Shown here in pieces: positions 36,837-45,660 of a stretch of 64,000 bases of DNA (position 1 is the stretch's first letter; the number at the start of each line of letters is the position of its first letter). Source of the DNA: Aeromonas veronii (GTDB lineage: Bacteria; Pseudomonadota; Gammaproteobacteria; Enterobacterales; Aeromonadaceae); the NCBI RefSeq assembly GCF_040215105.1, contig NZ_CP157875.1, positions 593,501 to 657,500 of the forward strand, given 5' to 3'. The position numbers and the translations under genes were made by a program. The notes beneath the pieces are model-generated. The model was not told the origin of the DNA and did not search any database. It was given only the letters and a program-made list of their open reading frames with translations.

Positions 36837-38219
36837 ATGGCACTTTGGGGTGGACGCTTCAGTCAGGGCGTAGACAGCAGGTTCAAGCAGTTCAACGACT
36901 CCCTGCGCTTCGATTACCGCCTGGCGGAGCAGGATATTCAGGGCTCCATGGCCTGGGCCCGCGCCCTGGTCAAGGTCGGCGTATTGACCAGTGACGAACA
37001 GGCACAGCTGCAACAGGCGATGGAAGTGCTGCAGGCCTCGGTGCAGCAGGATCCCCGACAGATCCTGAGCTCGGACGCCGAAGACATCCACTCCTGGGTC
37101 GAAGGGAAGCTTATCGACGCCGTCGGGACCCTCGGCAAGAAGCTGCACACCGGGCGTTCCCGCAATGATCAGGTCGCGACCGACCTCAAACTCTGGTGCA
37201 AGGCGCAAGGGGAGCTGCTGCTTTCCTCCATCACGGCCCTGCAGCAGGGGCTGGTCGATTCGGCCCGTGCCAATCAGGCAGCCGTGCTGCCCGGTTATAC
37301 CCATTTGCAGCGTGCCCAGCCGGTCACCTACGCCCACTGGGCCTTGGCCTATGTGGAGATGCTGGAGCGGGACTATTCCCGTCTGCAGGATGCATTGAAG
37401 CGCCTCGACACCAGCCCGCTCGGCTGCGGCGCGCTGGCGGGCACCGCCTACGCCATCGACCGGGAAGCCTTGGCGCTCGACATGGGCTTTGGCGGCGCGA
37501 CCCGCAACAGCCTGGATTCGGTGTCGGACCGGGATCACGTGGTGGAGCTGATGCACGTGGCGTCGCTCTCCATGGCGCACCTGTCGCGTTTTGCCGAGGA
37601 TCTTATCTTCTACAACACCGGCGAGGCAGGTTTCGTCGAGCTGTCTGACGCGGTCACCTCGGGGTCGTCGCTGATGCCCCAGAAGAAGAACCCGGATGCG
37701 CTCGAGCTCATTCGTGGCAAGACCGGCCGGGTGGTCGGCGCCCAGATGGGCATGCTGATGAGCTTGAAAGCATTGCCGCTGGCCTATAACAAGGACATGC
37801 AGGAAGACAAGGAAGGGCTGTTCGATGCCCTGGACACCTGGCACGACTGCCTCGACATGGCGGCCCTGGTGCTGATCGACTTGAAGGTCAACGGCGAGCG
37901 CACCAAGGCGGCGGCCCAGGGTGGCTATGCCAATGCCACCGAGCTGGCTGACTATCTGGTGGCCAAGGGTATCCCGTTCCGCGAGGCGCACCATATCGTC
38001 GGCGAGACAGTGGTCTATGCGATCGGTGTGAAGAAGCCGCTGGAGGAGCTGACCATCGGCGAGTTCCAGCGCTTCAGCCCGGTGATCGAGTTCGACGTCT
38101 ACCCCAATCTGGAGCTGGAAGCGACCCTCGCCAAGCGGGTCGCCAAAGGCGGCGTCGCCCGGGAGCAGATCGAAGGCGCCCTGGTGGCCGCCGAAGCCTG
38201 GCTGGCCAAACGCGGCTGA
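36837..38219 (+). CDS. argH: Argininosuccinate lyase
   Basis: ArgH cleaves argininosuccinate to arginine and fumarate, the last step of the pathway. It is 460 aa of the fumarase/aspartase superfamily. Motifs are [72 protein letters not shown] and the signature loop [20 protein letters not shown]. It is separated from argG by 250 bp containing hairpins, so it may be less tightly coupled to the rest of the cluster. Confidence 0.97.
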   Translation: MALWGGRFSQGVDSRFKQFNDSLRFDYRLAEQDIQGSMAWARALVKVGVLTSDEQAQLQQAMEVLQASVQQDPRQILSSDAEDIHSWVEGKLIDAVGTLGKKLHTGRSRNDQVATDLKLWCKAQGELLLSSITALQQGLVDSARANQAAVLPGYTHLQRAQPVTYAHWALAYVEMLERDYSRLQDALKRLDTSPLGCGALAGTAYAIDREALALDMGFGGATRNSLDSVSDRDHVVELMHVASLSMAHLSRFAEDLIFYNTGEAGFVELSDAVTSGSSLMPQKKNPDALELIRGKTGRVVGAQMGMLMSLKALPLAYNKDMQEDKEGLFDALDTWHDCLDMAALVLIDLKVNGERTKAAAQGGYANATELADYLVAKGIPFREAHHIVGETVVYAIGVKKPLEELTIGEFQRFSPVIEFDVYPNLELEATLAKRVAKGGVAREQIEGALVAAEAWLAKRG

Positions 38220-38239
38220 TGGCCGAGCGAGAGAAAATG

Positions 38240-38263
38240 AAGAGGGCTCAGGCCCTCTTTTTT
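38240..38263 (+). terminator. Intrinsic terminator of argH
   Basis: The stem AAGAGGGC / GCCCTCTT with loop TCAG runs straight into TTTTATT. It is a classical rho-independent terminator 20 bases after the argH stop. Confidence 0.9.
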
Positions 38264-38346
38264 ATTGCTGCGCCATCGCCAGCCAACTTCGATTGCGCAA
38301 GAATGGGCCTTCGCACGGATGCGTCACCATCGACCAAGGAGCCCTT

Positions 38347-38973
38347 ATGTATCTGCCAACCCATTTTGCCGCCACCGATCCCGAGGCCCTGCACGCGCTG
38401 ATGCGGGCCCATCCACTGGGGGCCCTGATCACTCATGGCGAGTCGGGGCTGGATGCCAATCATCTACCGTTCGAGTTCTATGCCGGGGAGGGAGAGCATG
38501 GGGTCCTGCGCGCCCATGTGGCGCGCAACAACCCGCTCTGGCAGGAAGTGACGGACGGGCAGGAGGTGCTGGTGATCTTCAAGGCCGCCGACGGCTATGT
38601 CTCCCCGAACTGGTATCCGAGCAAGCAGGAGCACCACCAACAGGTGCCGACCTGGAACTACGCCGTGGTCCACGCCCACGGTCGCATCCGGGTGCGCGAC
38701 GATGCCCGTTTCGTGCGCCGCCTGCTGGCGAGCTTGACTAGGTGCCACGAGGCGACCGAGCCCAGCCCCTGGAAGATGGCGGACGCACCGCGAGACTATG
38801 TCGAGGCCATGGTGGCAGCCGTGGTCGGCATCGAAATCGAGATAAGCGCCCTGGTGGGCAAGTTCAAGCTGAGTCAGAACAAGGAGGCGGCGGATAGGCA
38901 AGGGGTTGTCGATGCCTTGCAGGAACGCGGGAAGGGGGCGCTGGCAGCGGCCATGCAGCGCCGGCCTGTTTGA
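38347..38973 (+). CDS. paiB: FMN-binding negative transcriptional regulator, PaiB family
   Basis: The protein is 208 aa with a split-barrel flavin-binding fold. The family pattern is visible from MYLPTHFAATDPEALHALMR, PLGALITHGESGLDANHLPF and VLRAHVARNNPLWQEV to VSPNWYPSKQEHHQQVPTWN and YAVVHAHGRI. Bacillus PaiB acts with PaiA in repression of sporulation and protease genes; in Proteobacteria the role is not defined. The ATG at 38347 follows AAGGAG. It stands alone between argH and the A+T-rich segment. A weak stem AGTGA-TAA-TCACT (38981-38993) before a T-rich run may end its transcript. Confidence 0.88.
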   Translation: MYLPTHFAATDPEALHALMRAHPLGALITHGESGLDANHLPFEFYAGEGEHGVLRAHVARNNPLWQEVTDGQEVLVIFKAADGYVSPNWYPSKQEHHQQVPTWNYAVVHAHGRIRVRDDARFVRRLLASLTRCHEATEPSPWKMADAPRDYVEAMVAAVVGIEIEISALVGKFKLSQNKEAADRQGVVDALQERGKGALAAAMQRRPV

Positions 38974-39087
38974 TAGAGGTAGTGATAATCACTTCTTTTT
39001 GTTGTTAAGTGAAATATAAATCTACAGAACATCCATCAAGCAGCGTGTCGAACTGCCCATGGACGGAATGTCGTCGGCCAGCAGGGT

Positions 39088-39300
39088 TTATAGCTCCTTG
39101 AATGGCCGGCGTTTCTCTTCCTCGATGACGATGGCCTCCAGGTTGGCGACCCGCTCCTGCAGCTCCTTGATGATCATGTCCTGTTTGCCGAGACGGTCGG
39201 TGATGCGACCATCCCCCAGCTTGTAGCGGGCGCGCTTGCCGAGATAGCCAAACAGCAGACTGAGAAAGACGATCAGGACTATGCCTGTCCACAGATTCAT
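39088..39300 (-). CDS. Small membrane protein, PspB-like layout
   Basis: The protein is 70 aa. An N-terminal transmembrane helix (TGIVLIVFLSLLFGYLG) is followed by a basic linker (KRARYKLGDGR) and a heptad-rich helix (DMIIKELQERVANLEAIVIE) ending in an acidic-basic tail. The topology and the LEAIVIEEE segment recall phage-shock protein B and related small envelope proteins, but the match is too short to be sure. It has no psp neighbours. It is still G+C-rich, so it marks the last native gene before the A+T-rich segment to its right. Confidence 0.65.
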   Translation of the reverse strand: MNLWTGIVLIVFLSLLFGYLGKRARYKLGDGRITDRLGKQDMIIKELQERVANLEAIVIEEEKRRPFKEL

Positions 39301-39506
39301 GAATCATTCCCTGTTGCTTCAATCATGATGTTCAATGAGCATTATCGACACCCCACGCTGTCATATCAACAGAATCCACGGAATATGAAAATATCACTCT
39401 ACTTAAGGGTTGGGTTTTAAAACTGCCATATTGAACAATATACAATAAAGCGACATAGATGTTTTCATGGATCTATGCTTGCCACCAGTCGGGGATAGCC
39501 TATTCC

Positions 39507-39980
39507 TTACGCTATATTAAGGCGGTCTGAGAAACTGAGATGGCCATTTATTTTAACCTTGAGCAATTTTCTCTCCGGGAAGGATGACGTAAATACCATG
39601 ACTCGCCTCCCATTCATCAAAACGTGCAGATCAGAAACACGAAACTGCTGCAGTATATTGGTTCTCGGCATTGACAGGTGGTGAGGTTTGTTCATCAGGG
39701 GCATCGTGTCCTGATAGAATTTAAAGATGACAATGCTATTCATAAAACTGATCTGAAGTCCTTTCGTAAGACGTCGTTCATATTTGTCCAATGCATAATA
39801 TGTCAGAATTCCTTGCTGACAACTTCCCTTGTATGCTCGCCCATTTTGCTCATCGATACCTTCCACTTTGTAATTACAGCCTGCGCCATTCGCAATACCA
39901 AACAGCAGCAATGAAATGGACATCATGGCCAGGATGGAGAAAACCTTGATAAATTTGGTTGTCAATTTATGACTCCTCAA
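39507..39980 (-). CDS. Small membrane-anchored protein paired with a ToxR-like regulator
   Basis: The protein is 157 aa and not recognised by sequence. A hydrophobic N-terminal helix (about residues 11-33, VFSILAMMSISLLLFGIANG) is followed by an extracytoplasmic domain of about 120 residues with two cysteines (GAGCNYKVEG and KGSCQQG). The gene overlaps the end of the ToxR-like gene by 14 bases. That layout equals toxR-toxS and tcpP-tcpH, where the second protein shields the periplasmic part of the first. By analogy it is a candidate stabilising or sensing partner; this is inference from topology and position, not similarity. Codon use is A+T-rich. Confidence 0.65.
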   Translation of the reverse strand: MRSHKLTTKFIKVFSILAMMSISLLLFGIANGAGCNYKVEGIDEQNGRAYKGSCQQGILTYYALDKYERRLTKGLQISFMNSIVIFKFYQDTMPLMNKPHHLSMPRTNILQQFRVSDLHVLMNGRRVMVFTSSFPERKLLKVKINGHLSFSDRLNIA

Positions 39981-40656
39981 ATAAATGATGAATGAACGCT
40001 TCGATATCGAATTCTATGGGCGTGCTAGAAAAATAGAAATCGGGATCATCACTGGTGCAAACAATGACATCTTGTTTTGAAACGCAGATGGTTGGTGAGG
40101 TTTCATATAAATAAACCATCATGGTTGATATGATGAATGCAGCTGCAGCCGACAATAGTAAAAACCACATCAGGTTTCTTATGAACGGCTTGAACTGCCA
40201 CATCCATAGTCGAGATGAGATGCCATGCAGCATACCCACATGTCCTGTGGATTGCTGATCATTATGTTCTTCACCTAAAACAAGTTCTGGGCCTGCGTTA
40301 TGACTTTCTTCTTCCTCCTCTTTAGTTGCCTCCTCTCGCGCGACATGAACATTGGCAAGGTTCATGATATAGCCTAGCCTGGGGATGTTTTTTATTTCAA
40401 TACCTGCGCCTTTCAGCGCACTCCTGATGTTGCTAATTGCCACCGTCAGTGCACTTGAACTGACAGGTTTGCCAGACCAGCCTATCGATATAAGTTGTTC
40501 CTTCTCAATGACGGTACCTTTTTTTGCGAAAAGTGCAGAAACGATTCTCACTTCCGCGATGGACAACGTTACATCAAAAAGCAGATCACCAGCAGGGCCG
40601 ATAACCATGATGTTGTTGCCATTCGCATCCAGTGAAAATTCAGATGATGGGTTCAT
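39967..40656 (-). CDS. ToxR/TcpP-like membrane-bound winged-helix regulator
   Basis: The protein is 229 aa. An N-terminal OmpR/PhoB-type winged helix (about residues 25-102: LSIAEVRIVSALFAKKGTVI, VSSSALTVAISNIRSALKGA, NIPRLGYIM) lies in the cytoplasm. A Glu-rich linker, one transmembrane helix (160-184) and a 45-residue periplasmic tail with Cys191 and Cys200 follow. There is no receiver domain, so it is a membrane one-component regulator like ToxR, TcpP or CadC; the paired periplasmic cysteines recall TcpP. The ATG at 40656 gives a normal wHTH start; one six codons earlier is possible. It is divergent from the c-di-GMP run. Confidence 0.88.
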   Translation of the reverse strand: MNPSSEFSLDANGNNIMVIGPAGDLLFDVTLSIAEVRIVSALFAKKGTVIEKEQLISIGWSGKPVSSSALTVAISNIRSALKGAGIEIKNIPRLGYIMNLANVHVAREEATKEEEEESHNAGPELVLGEEHNDQQSTGHVGMLHGISSRLWMWQFKPFIRNLMWFLLLSAAAAFIISTMMVYLYETSPTICVSKQDVIVCTSDDPDFYFSSTPIEFDIEAFIHHLFEES

Positions 40657-41045
40657 GTCATTACACCAAATCATAGATACATTGCGTTATCTATAGACGC
40701 CAATATTTAACTCTGTGATTACCAAGGATTAACCATGATAAGGAAATCACTCATGATATGAATGGCTTAGTATATATAGTTTCCACCTTTACTGCAGGAG
40801 ATAGGCATGACTATTGGTCATGTAAATAGGGGGTTTAGTAACAAATAGTGACAGGGGAAATGCCAGTTTGCTAGTAGTTACTATTTATCCCTACTTGTTT
40901 ATAGGGGAGGAGTTGCCTGATGTTAGCATCACCTATGACAGCAATCCATGCTATGGGTAAAATTTCATATGATTAATAAATCTGCTGTGGATTAATTTTA
41001 TATAAATGAAATTAATATGTATGACTTGATATTTGGAACTTTGAT
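40657..41045. promoter_or_regulatory. A+T-rich divergent control region of the ToxR-like / c-di-GMP locus
   Basis: This is a 389-bp stretch with no gene. It contains an inverted repeat, AAATAGTGAC (40843-40852) against GTTACTATTT (40877-40886), with a 24-base spacer. A second pair, AATTTCAT (40961-40968) and ATGAAATT (41006-41013), lies close to the REC-TPR start. ATAGGGG-type blocks recur at about 40825 and 40911. ToxR-type regulators bind such A+T-rich repeats. No single promoter can be picked with confidence. Confidence 0.45.
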
Positions 41046-42698
41046 ATGGGCGCATACACCTTAACATTCTCACAGCGTAATGTACTCATCATTGATGATG
41101 CACAGGCAGTTATCTCGGTAGTGAGAAGCATGTTGAGAGCCATGGGCTTTTCGGATAACTGCATTGATTATGCCAAAGAAGGAAAGTCTGCGCTCAACTG
41201 CATCAAATTAAAAAAATATGATGTCATTATATGTGATTACAACTTGGGTGACGGCCTCAACGGAAGACAACTTTTGGACGAAATAAGGCATGGGAAGTTA
41301 TTAGGGCCTGATAGTGTCTTCATCATGATAACTGGGGAGTCATCCAAGACGATTGTCCGTTCAATAATAGAACTAAGACCGGATGATTATATTTTGAAAC
41401 CATTTAACCAACAACAATTGCAACGAAGATTGAGGGTTGCGTTGAGTAAAAGAAGTCAGTATCGCGCACTTTATGAAATAGACCATCAGCATGATGCTGC
41501 TGCCGGTATTGCCCTGTGCAATGAGTTGCTCTGTAATGAAAGTGTCGATCAATTGTTGGTCAATCAATTTAAAGGTCAGTTTTTGCAGTCATTACGGAAG
41601 TATGACGAGGCACAAAATTTATATTGGGAGCTTGATAAGAAGCATGCCGATGCATGGATCAAGATCGAACTTTGCAATGTTCTTGTCGAGCTGGGGGATT
41701 ATGATGAAGTGGAATCCATCATGGCTCATATGAGCAATGACATTTCAGTGTCATCGCTGCCAGAATTGACTGTGATGAGTAAGCTTGAAATATATAAAGA
41801 TAATATTCCAGAAGCAATTTCTCATCTCACACTAGCATCCAGCCTTGCTCCAGGAAACCCTGATAGAGAGTTAGTCATTGCAAATCTGTGTCTTTCTGAA
41901 AGTGATTACACCAATGCGGAGCGTCGATACTCAATTTATCGGGCATGCTGCAAAGGAACTTTTAGGGATGATCTGACATCCTCTATCAATGTCGTCAGGG
42001 GCATGTTGTTATCAATCGAAGAAGAGGATTATAACGCCGCCCGGGACAACGATCTTAGAAAGATAGAATCTTTTATTTTCACATTATACAGTGCAGCCTC
42101 ATCAGCAGATGAGAAAGTGAGTGTGGAAATATTATACATTCACTCCAGAATTCTACGTGGCGAGTTGGGAAAAGCCATGCTGCTATTTTATAAAGTGATG
42201 AGTGTCGTGGCTAATATCGATTTCTATTCCCGTTATCACTTATGCAGAATATGCAGTCTGTTAATGTTTGATGCTCGATATAAAGAGAACTTTCAAATAG
42301 CATCCGAGATGTCTTTGAAGATGGATAATCTGCTTGTATCGAAGAGTTGCATGATCATGCTGCACTCATTAGATATGAACCATGCCTGCCAGAAGAGGCT
42401 TTATCAGGAGAAATATGATGCATCTCTATTGCATCGTGTGCAGCACCCCCAAAAAGAACTTGCTGCTTTGATACAGCTTCATCAAATGAACCCATATCTG
42501 CAGCAAGTTGCCATCAGAATAATTGAACTGCTTGGGATGATATGGCCAAGAATGCTTAACAAGATGGAGGTGTTAAGCCTCATTGAATCCTGTGACAACA
42601 CTGTATCCACTATCATGTCATTGTCACAGCAACAACATAATAATTATCAAGGAACATTGTCGGCTGCCAAGCAACATACAGAGAATAAAAGGGCATAG
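41046..42698 (+). CDS. Response regulator with TPR-like C-terminal domain (VieB-like)
   Basis: The protein is 550 aa. The receiver domain (residues 10-130) has acidic residues Asp17/Asp18 (VLIIDDAQAV), phospho-acceptor Asp64 (YDVIICDYNLGDG), Thr96 (FIMITGESS) and Lys118 (YILKPFN), so it should accept a phosphoryl group. The remaining 400 residues are helical, with TPR-like pairs (FLQSLRKYDEAQNLYWEL, DAWIKIELCNVLVELGDYDE, ISHLTLASSLAPGNPDRELV) and no DNA-binding or enzymatic domain. REC-TPR of this size is the layout of VieB in the Vibrio cholerae VieSAB system. There is no histidine kinase gene nearby. Three bases separate it from the EAL gene. Confidence 0.85.
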   Translation: MGAYTLTFSQRNVLIIDDAQAVISVVRSMLRAMGFSDNCIDYAKEGKSALNCIKLKKYDVIICDYNLGDGLNGRQLLDEIRHGKLLGPDSVFIMITGESSKTIVRSIIELRPDDYILKPFNQQQLQRRLRVALSKRSQYRALYEIDHQHDAAAGIALCNELLCNESVDQLLVNQFKGQFLQSLRKYDEAQNLYWELDKKHADAWIKIELCNVLVELGDYDEVESIMAHMSNDISVSSLPELTVMSKLEIYKDNIPEAISHLTLASSLAPGNPDRELVIANLCLSESDYTNAERRYSIYRACCKGTFRDDLTSSINVVRGMLLSIEEEDYNAARDNDLRKIESFIFTLYSAASSADEKVSVEILYIHSRILRGELGKAMLLFYKVMSVVANIDFYSRYHLCRICSLLMFDARYKENFQIASEMSLKMDNLLVSKSCMIMLHSLDMNHACQKRLYQEKYDASLLHRVQHPQKELAALIQLHQMNPYLQQVAIRIIELLGMIWPRMLNKMEVLSLIESCDNTVSTIMSLSQQQHNNYQGTLSAAKQHTENKRA

Positions 42699-42701
42699 GG
42701 T

Positions 42702-44165
42702 ATGAAGCTCTCTATCGATAACAGGAAATTCATGCTGTTCATTACGCTATCTTTGGCATTGATGATATGCATTTTTATTGCGAATAAACCTCACCCAATA
42801 TCTACCCTTTCGGAAAGAGATTATGAGGCCATGTTGCGTGAACAGATGCTGTTGATGACAGATGTCTTTAATGTTCTCGGCAGTAAAGTGGATGGAAACT
42901 GCGATCCATCGATGAAGTCAGAGTTGCTCGCCACGGTGATGAAACATTCTCTTTTGTATAGTTTGACGTTACTCAAGAATAATCAACCCTACTGTTCATC
43001 ACATCATGGTGATGAATCGTATTCGGTAGACGTTTCCACTGGCTTAGCGGATAAAAATATCGGTAAAGTGCTGAGCTATATCAATATTGACGAGGAATTC
43101 ACAATCCAAGCCGAGATGAAGTCCCTTGTTCACCAAGTGCTCACTCATCATTATTTGTTGGCATTCATGGTGGTGAAAGGGGATGGCAACGAATATCTTC
43201 ATGACCATCTCAATGTCAGTCACCCCCATGACCATTCTAATCTGGTTAGCCCATATATTGATCTTCAGCTCGGCAGTGAGTCCCGCCATAGGCTCATCTT
43301 TTCAAGCCCAATCATGGGGTTGCTAATTTTGTCTACGCTGATGAGCATCTACTTATTTATGCATGGCGGCCAACCTCAGATTGAGTATGTCTTCAAGAAA
43401 TACTTGTTGAAGAAAGCGATCATCCATCATGAACTGAAGCCGTATATGCAACCGGTTGTCTCATCAACAGATGGCCGTATCATTGGCGGGGAGGTCTTGC
43501 TGCGATGGATTCACCCCAAGAAAGGCATTGTTTACCCAGCTGATTTCATCTGTGTTGCGGAACGTTCTGGATTGATCGTTCCCATTACCAAGCAGTTATT
43601 CGAGCGGGTGAAAAATGAGCTGCTTGAGATTGTCCCGCATCTACCAAGTGGATTCAAGGTTGGCTTCAATATTAGTGCCACTCATCTCGGAGATCCCGAA
43701 CTGGTGCAGGACTGTGCTGATTTCATCGATGCATTCGAACCGGGCAGCATAGTGATGGTGCTGGAGATAACGGAGCAGGAAGCTATTGTTTATACCGATA
43801 GGGTATATACCAATATTGCCGGGTTACGCCAGGCTGGCATAGAACTGGCGATAGATGACTATGGCACCGGTAATTCAACATTGCAAAATATTCAAAAAAT
43901 CCCTTTTGATTACATTAAGATAGATAAATCATTTGTTGCACTTGCCGCTACCGACAAGATAAGCAGAGATATATTAATAAATATAATTTCACTGGCGGTG
44001 AGCATTAATGCAAAGACAGTCGCAGAGGGTGTCGAGACAGCTGAGCAGGCTAAATTGCTTGCGTTGTCCGGTGTACATTTTCAGCAAGGTTGGCTGTGGA
44101 GCAAGGCTATACCTATATCTGATGTAATATCTTTACCGAGACTCACCCATGCACAAAAATCTTAA
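42702..44165 (+). CDS. CSS-motif EAL phosphodiesterase with His-rich periplasmic loop
   Basis: The protein is 487 aa. A transmembrane helix at residues 11-27 is followed by a periplasmic domain with Cys67 (GNCDPS) and a true CSS motif at 98-100 (QPYCSSHHGD). The stretch from HH 149-150 to HDHLNVSHPHDHSN (167-180) is rich in histidine, unusual for this family. A second helix is at about 203-221 and the EAL domain runs from 235. Catalytic residues appear intact: EVLLRW (Glu264), NIS, EITEQE, IDDYGTGNS, IKIDK, EGVET. Known CSS-EAL proteins are locked or released by disulfide state. It overlaps the GGDEF gene by 17 bases. Confidence 0.9.
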   Translation: MKLSIDNRKFMLFITLSLALMICIFIANKPHPISTLSERDYEAMLREQMLLMTDVFNVLGSKVDGNCDPSMKSELLATVMKHSLLYSLTLLKNNQPYCSSHHGDESYSVDVSTGLADKNIGKVLSYINIDEEFTIQAEMKSLVHQVLTHHYLLAFMVVKGDGNEYLHDHLNVSHPHDHSNLVSPYIDLQLGSESRHRLIFSSPIMGLLILSTLMSIYLFMHGGQPQIEYVFKKYLLKKAIIHHELKPYMQPVVSSTDGRIIGGEVLLRWIHPKKGIVYPADFICVAERSGLIVPITKQLFERVKNELLEIVPHLPSGFKVGFNISATHLGDPELVQDCADFIDAFEPGSIVMVLEITEQEAIVYTDRVYTNIAGLRQAGIELAIDDYGTGNSTLQNIQKIPFDYIKIDKSFVALAATDKISRDILINIISLAVSINAKTVAEGVETAEQAKLLALSGVHFQQGWLWSKAIPISDVISLPRLTHAQKS

Positions 44166-45660
44166 AAGAAATTACATGTTCGCTAGTTTTATCATAGCGT
44201 TCATTGTATCTTCTTGGTTATCTTATTTATATGTGAGAACCATATTTAATGCCCATGCGAAATTCGACTTTGATGTTGTTGAATATTTGTACTTTGATAT
44301 GGCAGCATTCGATCTCGACTCTCTGTTACATGGGAATGATATAAAAGATGTTGATGCATATAAAGATCAGAACATTTTCTTTAAAAAATATGCTAACGAA
44401 AAAGGTAATTACCAGTATTTCGTCTATAACAATAACAATGACAGTGGCGAGTTGGAGTCTAATCGGGTGCTGCATATAAGGGAGGCGCAATGGCTCGCAC
44501 CATATGGGATGTTATTGAATAGCAGCCTTGTCAGCAGTATTTACTTGATTACCAATGACTACAAGATCATTGGATTGACAGAGCAGCAACTTTCAGTCCC
44601 GGTCCATCTTCATCCATTGGATAAAGATGTCAAAAAAACTGAGTATTGGGAAAGTTTTAGTGCATGTTTCAATCCAGACCCTGGCTCAGAGTGCAGCACC
44701 AATCCCTATGTGACAAACCAGTATACTGACATGTTATCAAAAGATGACATTATTACATTATTGTTCCCCTACAAATTAAACAACCAGTTTTTCGGGGTTA
44801 TTGGCTTTGATATAAGGACCAAGATCCTCTTTGAACGTTTTTTTGACACCAAAGATGTTATTAAACCGACAAGTTTCAAAATTACGGATATGAATGTAGC
44901 CTGTAATGGATACACAATCTGTTTCAATAAAGAAATATCATTGCTGGATTCAAGGCATTTCACTCTGTTCTGGGAGTACAATTATGTTGATTTTATACAA
45001 GCTATTGTATCAACCCATCGATTCATTTATACATTCCAGGTTATGCTGGTTTTGATGTCATTTATTTATTTCCTTATAACTCTCTGGGGTGACAGTCAGT
45101 CCCGAGATGGCTTGACTGGGGTTTATAGCCGTAAGGCTATTTATAATGTAAAACGCCATGGACGATATTCATATGTTCTGATGATGGACATAGACAACTT
45201 CAAGGCAATCAATGATACCTACGGTCATGATATTGGCGACAAAGTACTGGTTGCATTCGCTAATCATCTCAGGAAACACACCAGAAGTGATGATCTCTTG
45301 TGCCGTTGGGGAGGGGAAGAGTTCGTGGTGATGTATCGTACGGGGGCAGATGAAAACTGCATGCTGGATATTGTCAGGCGACTGTGGTCTTCGCCCGTGA
45401 CGATCCTGGATTCTACTCTGAATATCACGTTTTCCGGTGGTCTGGTCAGAATGGGCAAAGATATTTCCAGTAGTATCAATGTCGCCGATCGGCTGCTTTA
45501 TCAGGTGAAGCGAAACGGCAAGAACAACGTCATGCTGGAGATCAATGGTGAGCATTCGCTATTGATGGCCAAATCCCTCGCAGGGCCACCGGCCTGTACA
45601 GGCAGCAGCATGGTTTGTACAGAGCCCCTCCTTTGTCATGGATATGGCCATAGCGGCTAG
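44149..45660 (+). CDS. Membrane-bound GGDEF diguanylate cyclase with periplasmic sensor
   Basis: The protein is 503 aa. The first helix is at about residues 10-30, a large periplasmic domain (about 31-290) contains four cysteines (Cys173, Cys182, Cys252, Cys258), and the second helix is at about 293-313. The GGDEF domain runs from 319 (DGLTGVYSRKAIYNV) through MDIDNFKAINDTYGHDIGD to an intact GGEEF at 388-392. The domain should end near residue 465 (NGKNNVML); the last 38 residues (three Cys) are extra and coded by G+C-richer DNA, so the stop may not be the ancestral one. It overlaps the EAL gene, making a coupled synthesis/degradation pair. Confidence 0.9.
   Translation: MHKNLKRNYMFASFIIAFIVSSWLSYLYVRTIFNAHAKFDFDVVEYLYFDMAAFDLDSLLHGNDIKDVDAYKDQNIFFKKYANEKGNYQYFVYNNNNDSGELESNRVLHIREAQWLAPYGMLLNSSLVSSIYLITNDYKIIGLTEQQLSVPVHLHPLDKDVKKTEYWESFSACFNPDPGSECSTNPYVTNQYTDMLSKDDIITLLFPYKLNNQFFGVIGFDIRTKILFERFFDTKDVIKPTSFKITDMNVACNGYTICFNKEISLLDSRHFTLFWEYNYVDFIQAIVSTHRFIYTFQVMLVLMSFIYFLITLWGDSQSRDGLTGVYSRKAIYNVKRHGRYSYVLMMDIDNFKAINDTYGHDIGDKVLVAFANHLRKHTRSDDLLCRWGGEEFVVMYRTGADENCMLDIVRRLWSSPVTILDSTLNITFSGGLVRMGKDISSSINVADRLLYQVKRNGKNNVMLEINGEHSLLMAKSLAGPPACTGSSMVCTEPLLCHGYGHSG

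Noticed and set aside
38981-38993. Fur-box-like AGTGATAATCACT
   Set aside because: Only one half resembles GATAAT repeats; a weak terminator stem before the T-rich run is the simpler reading.
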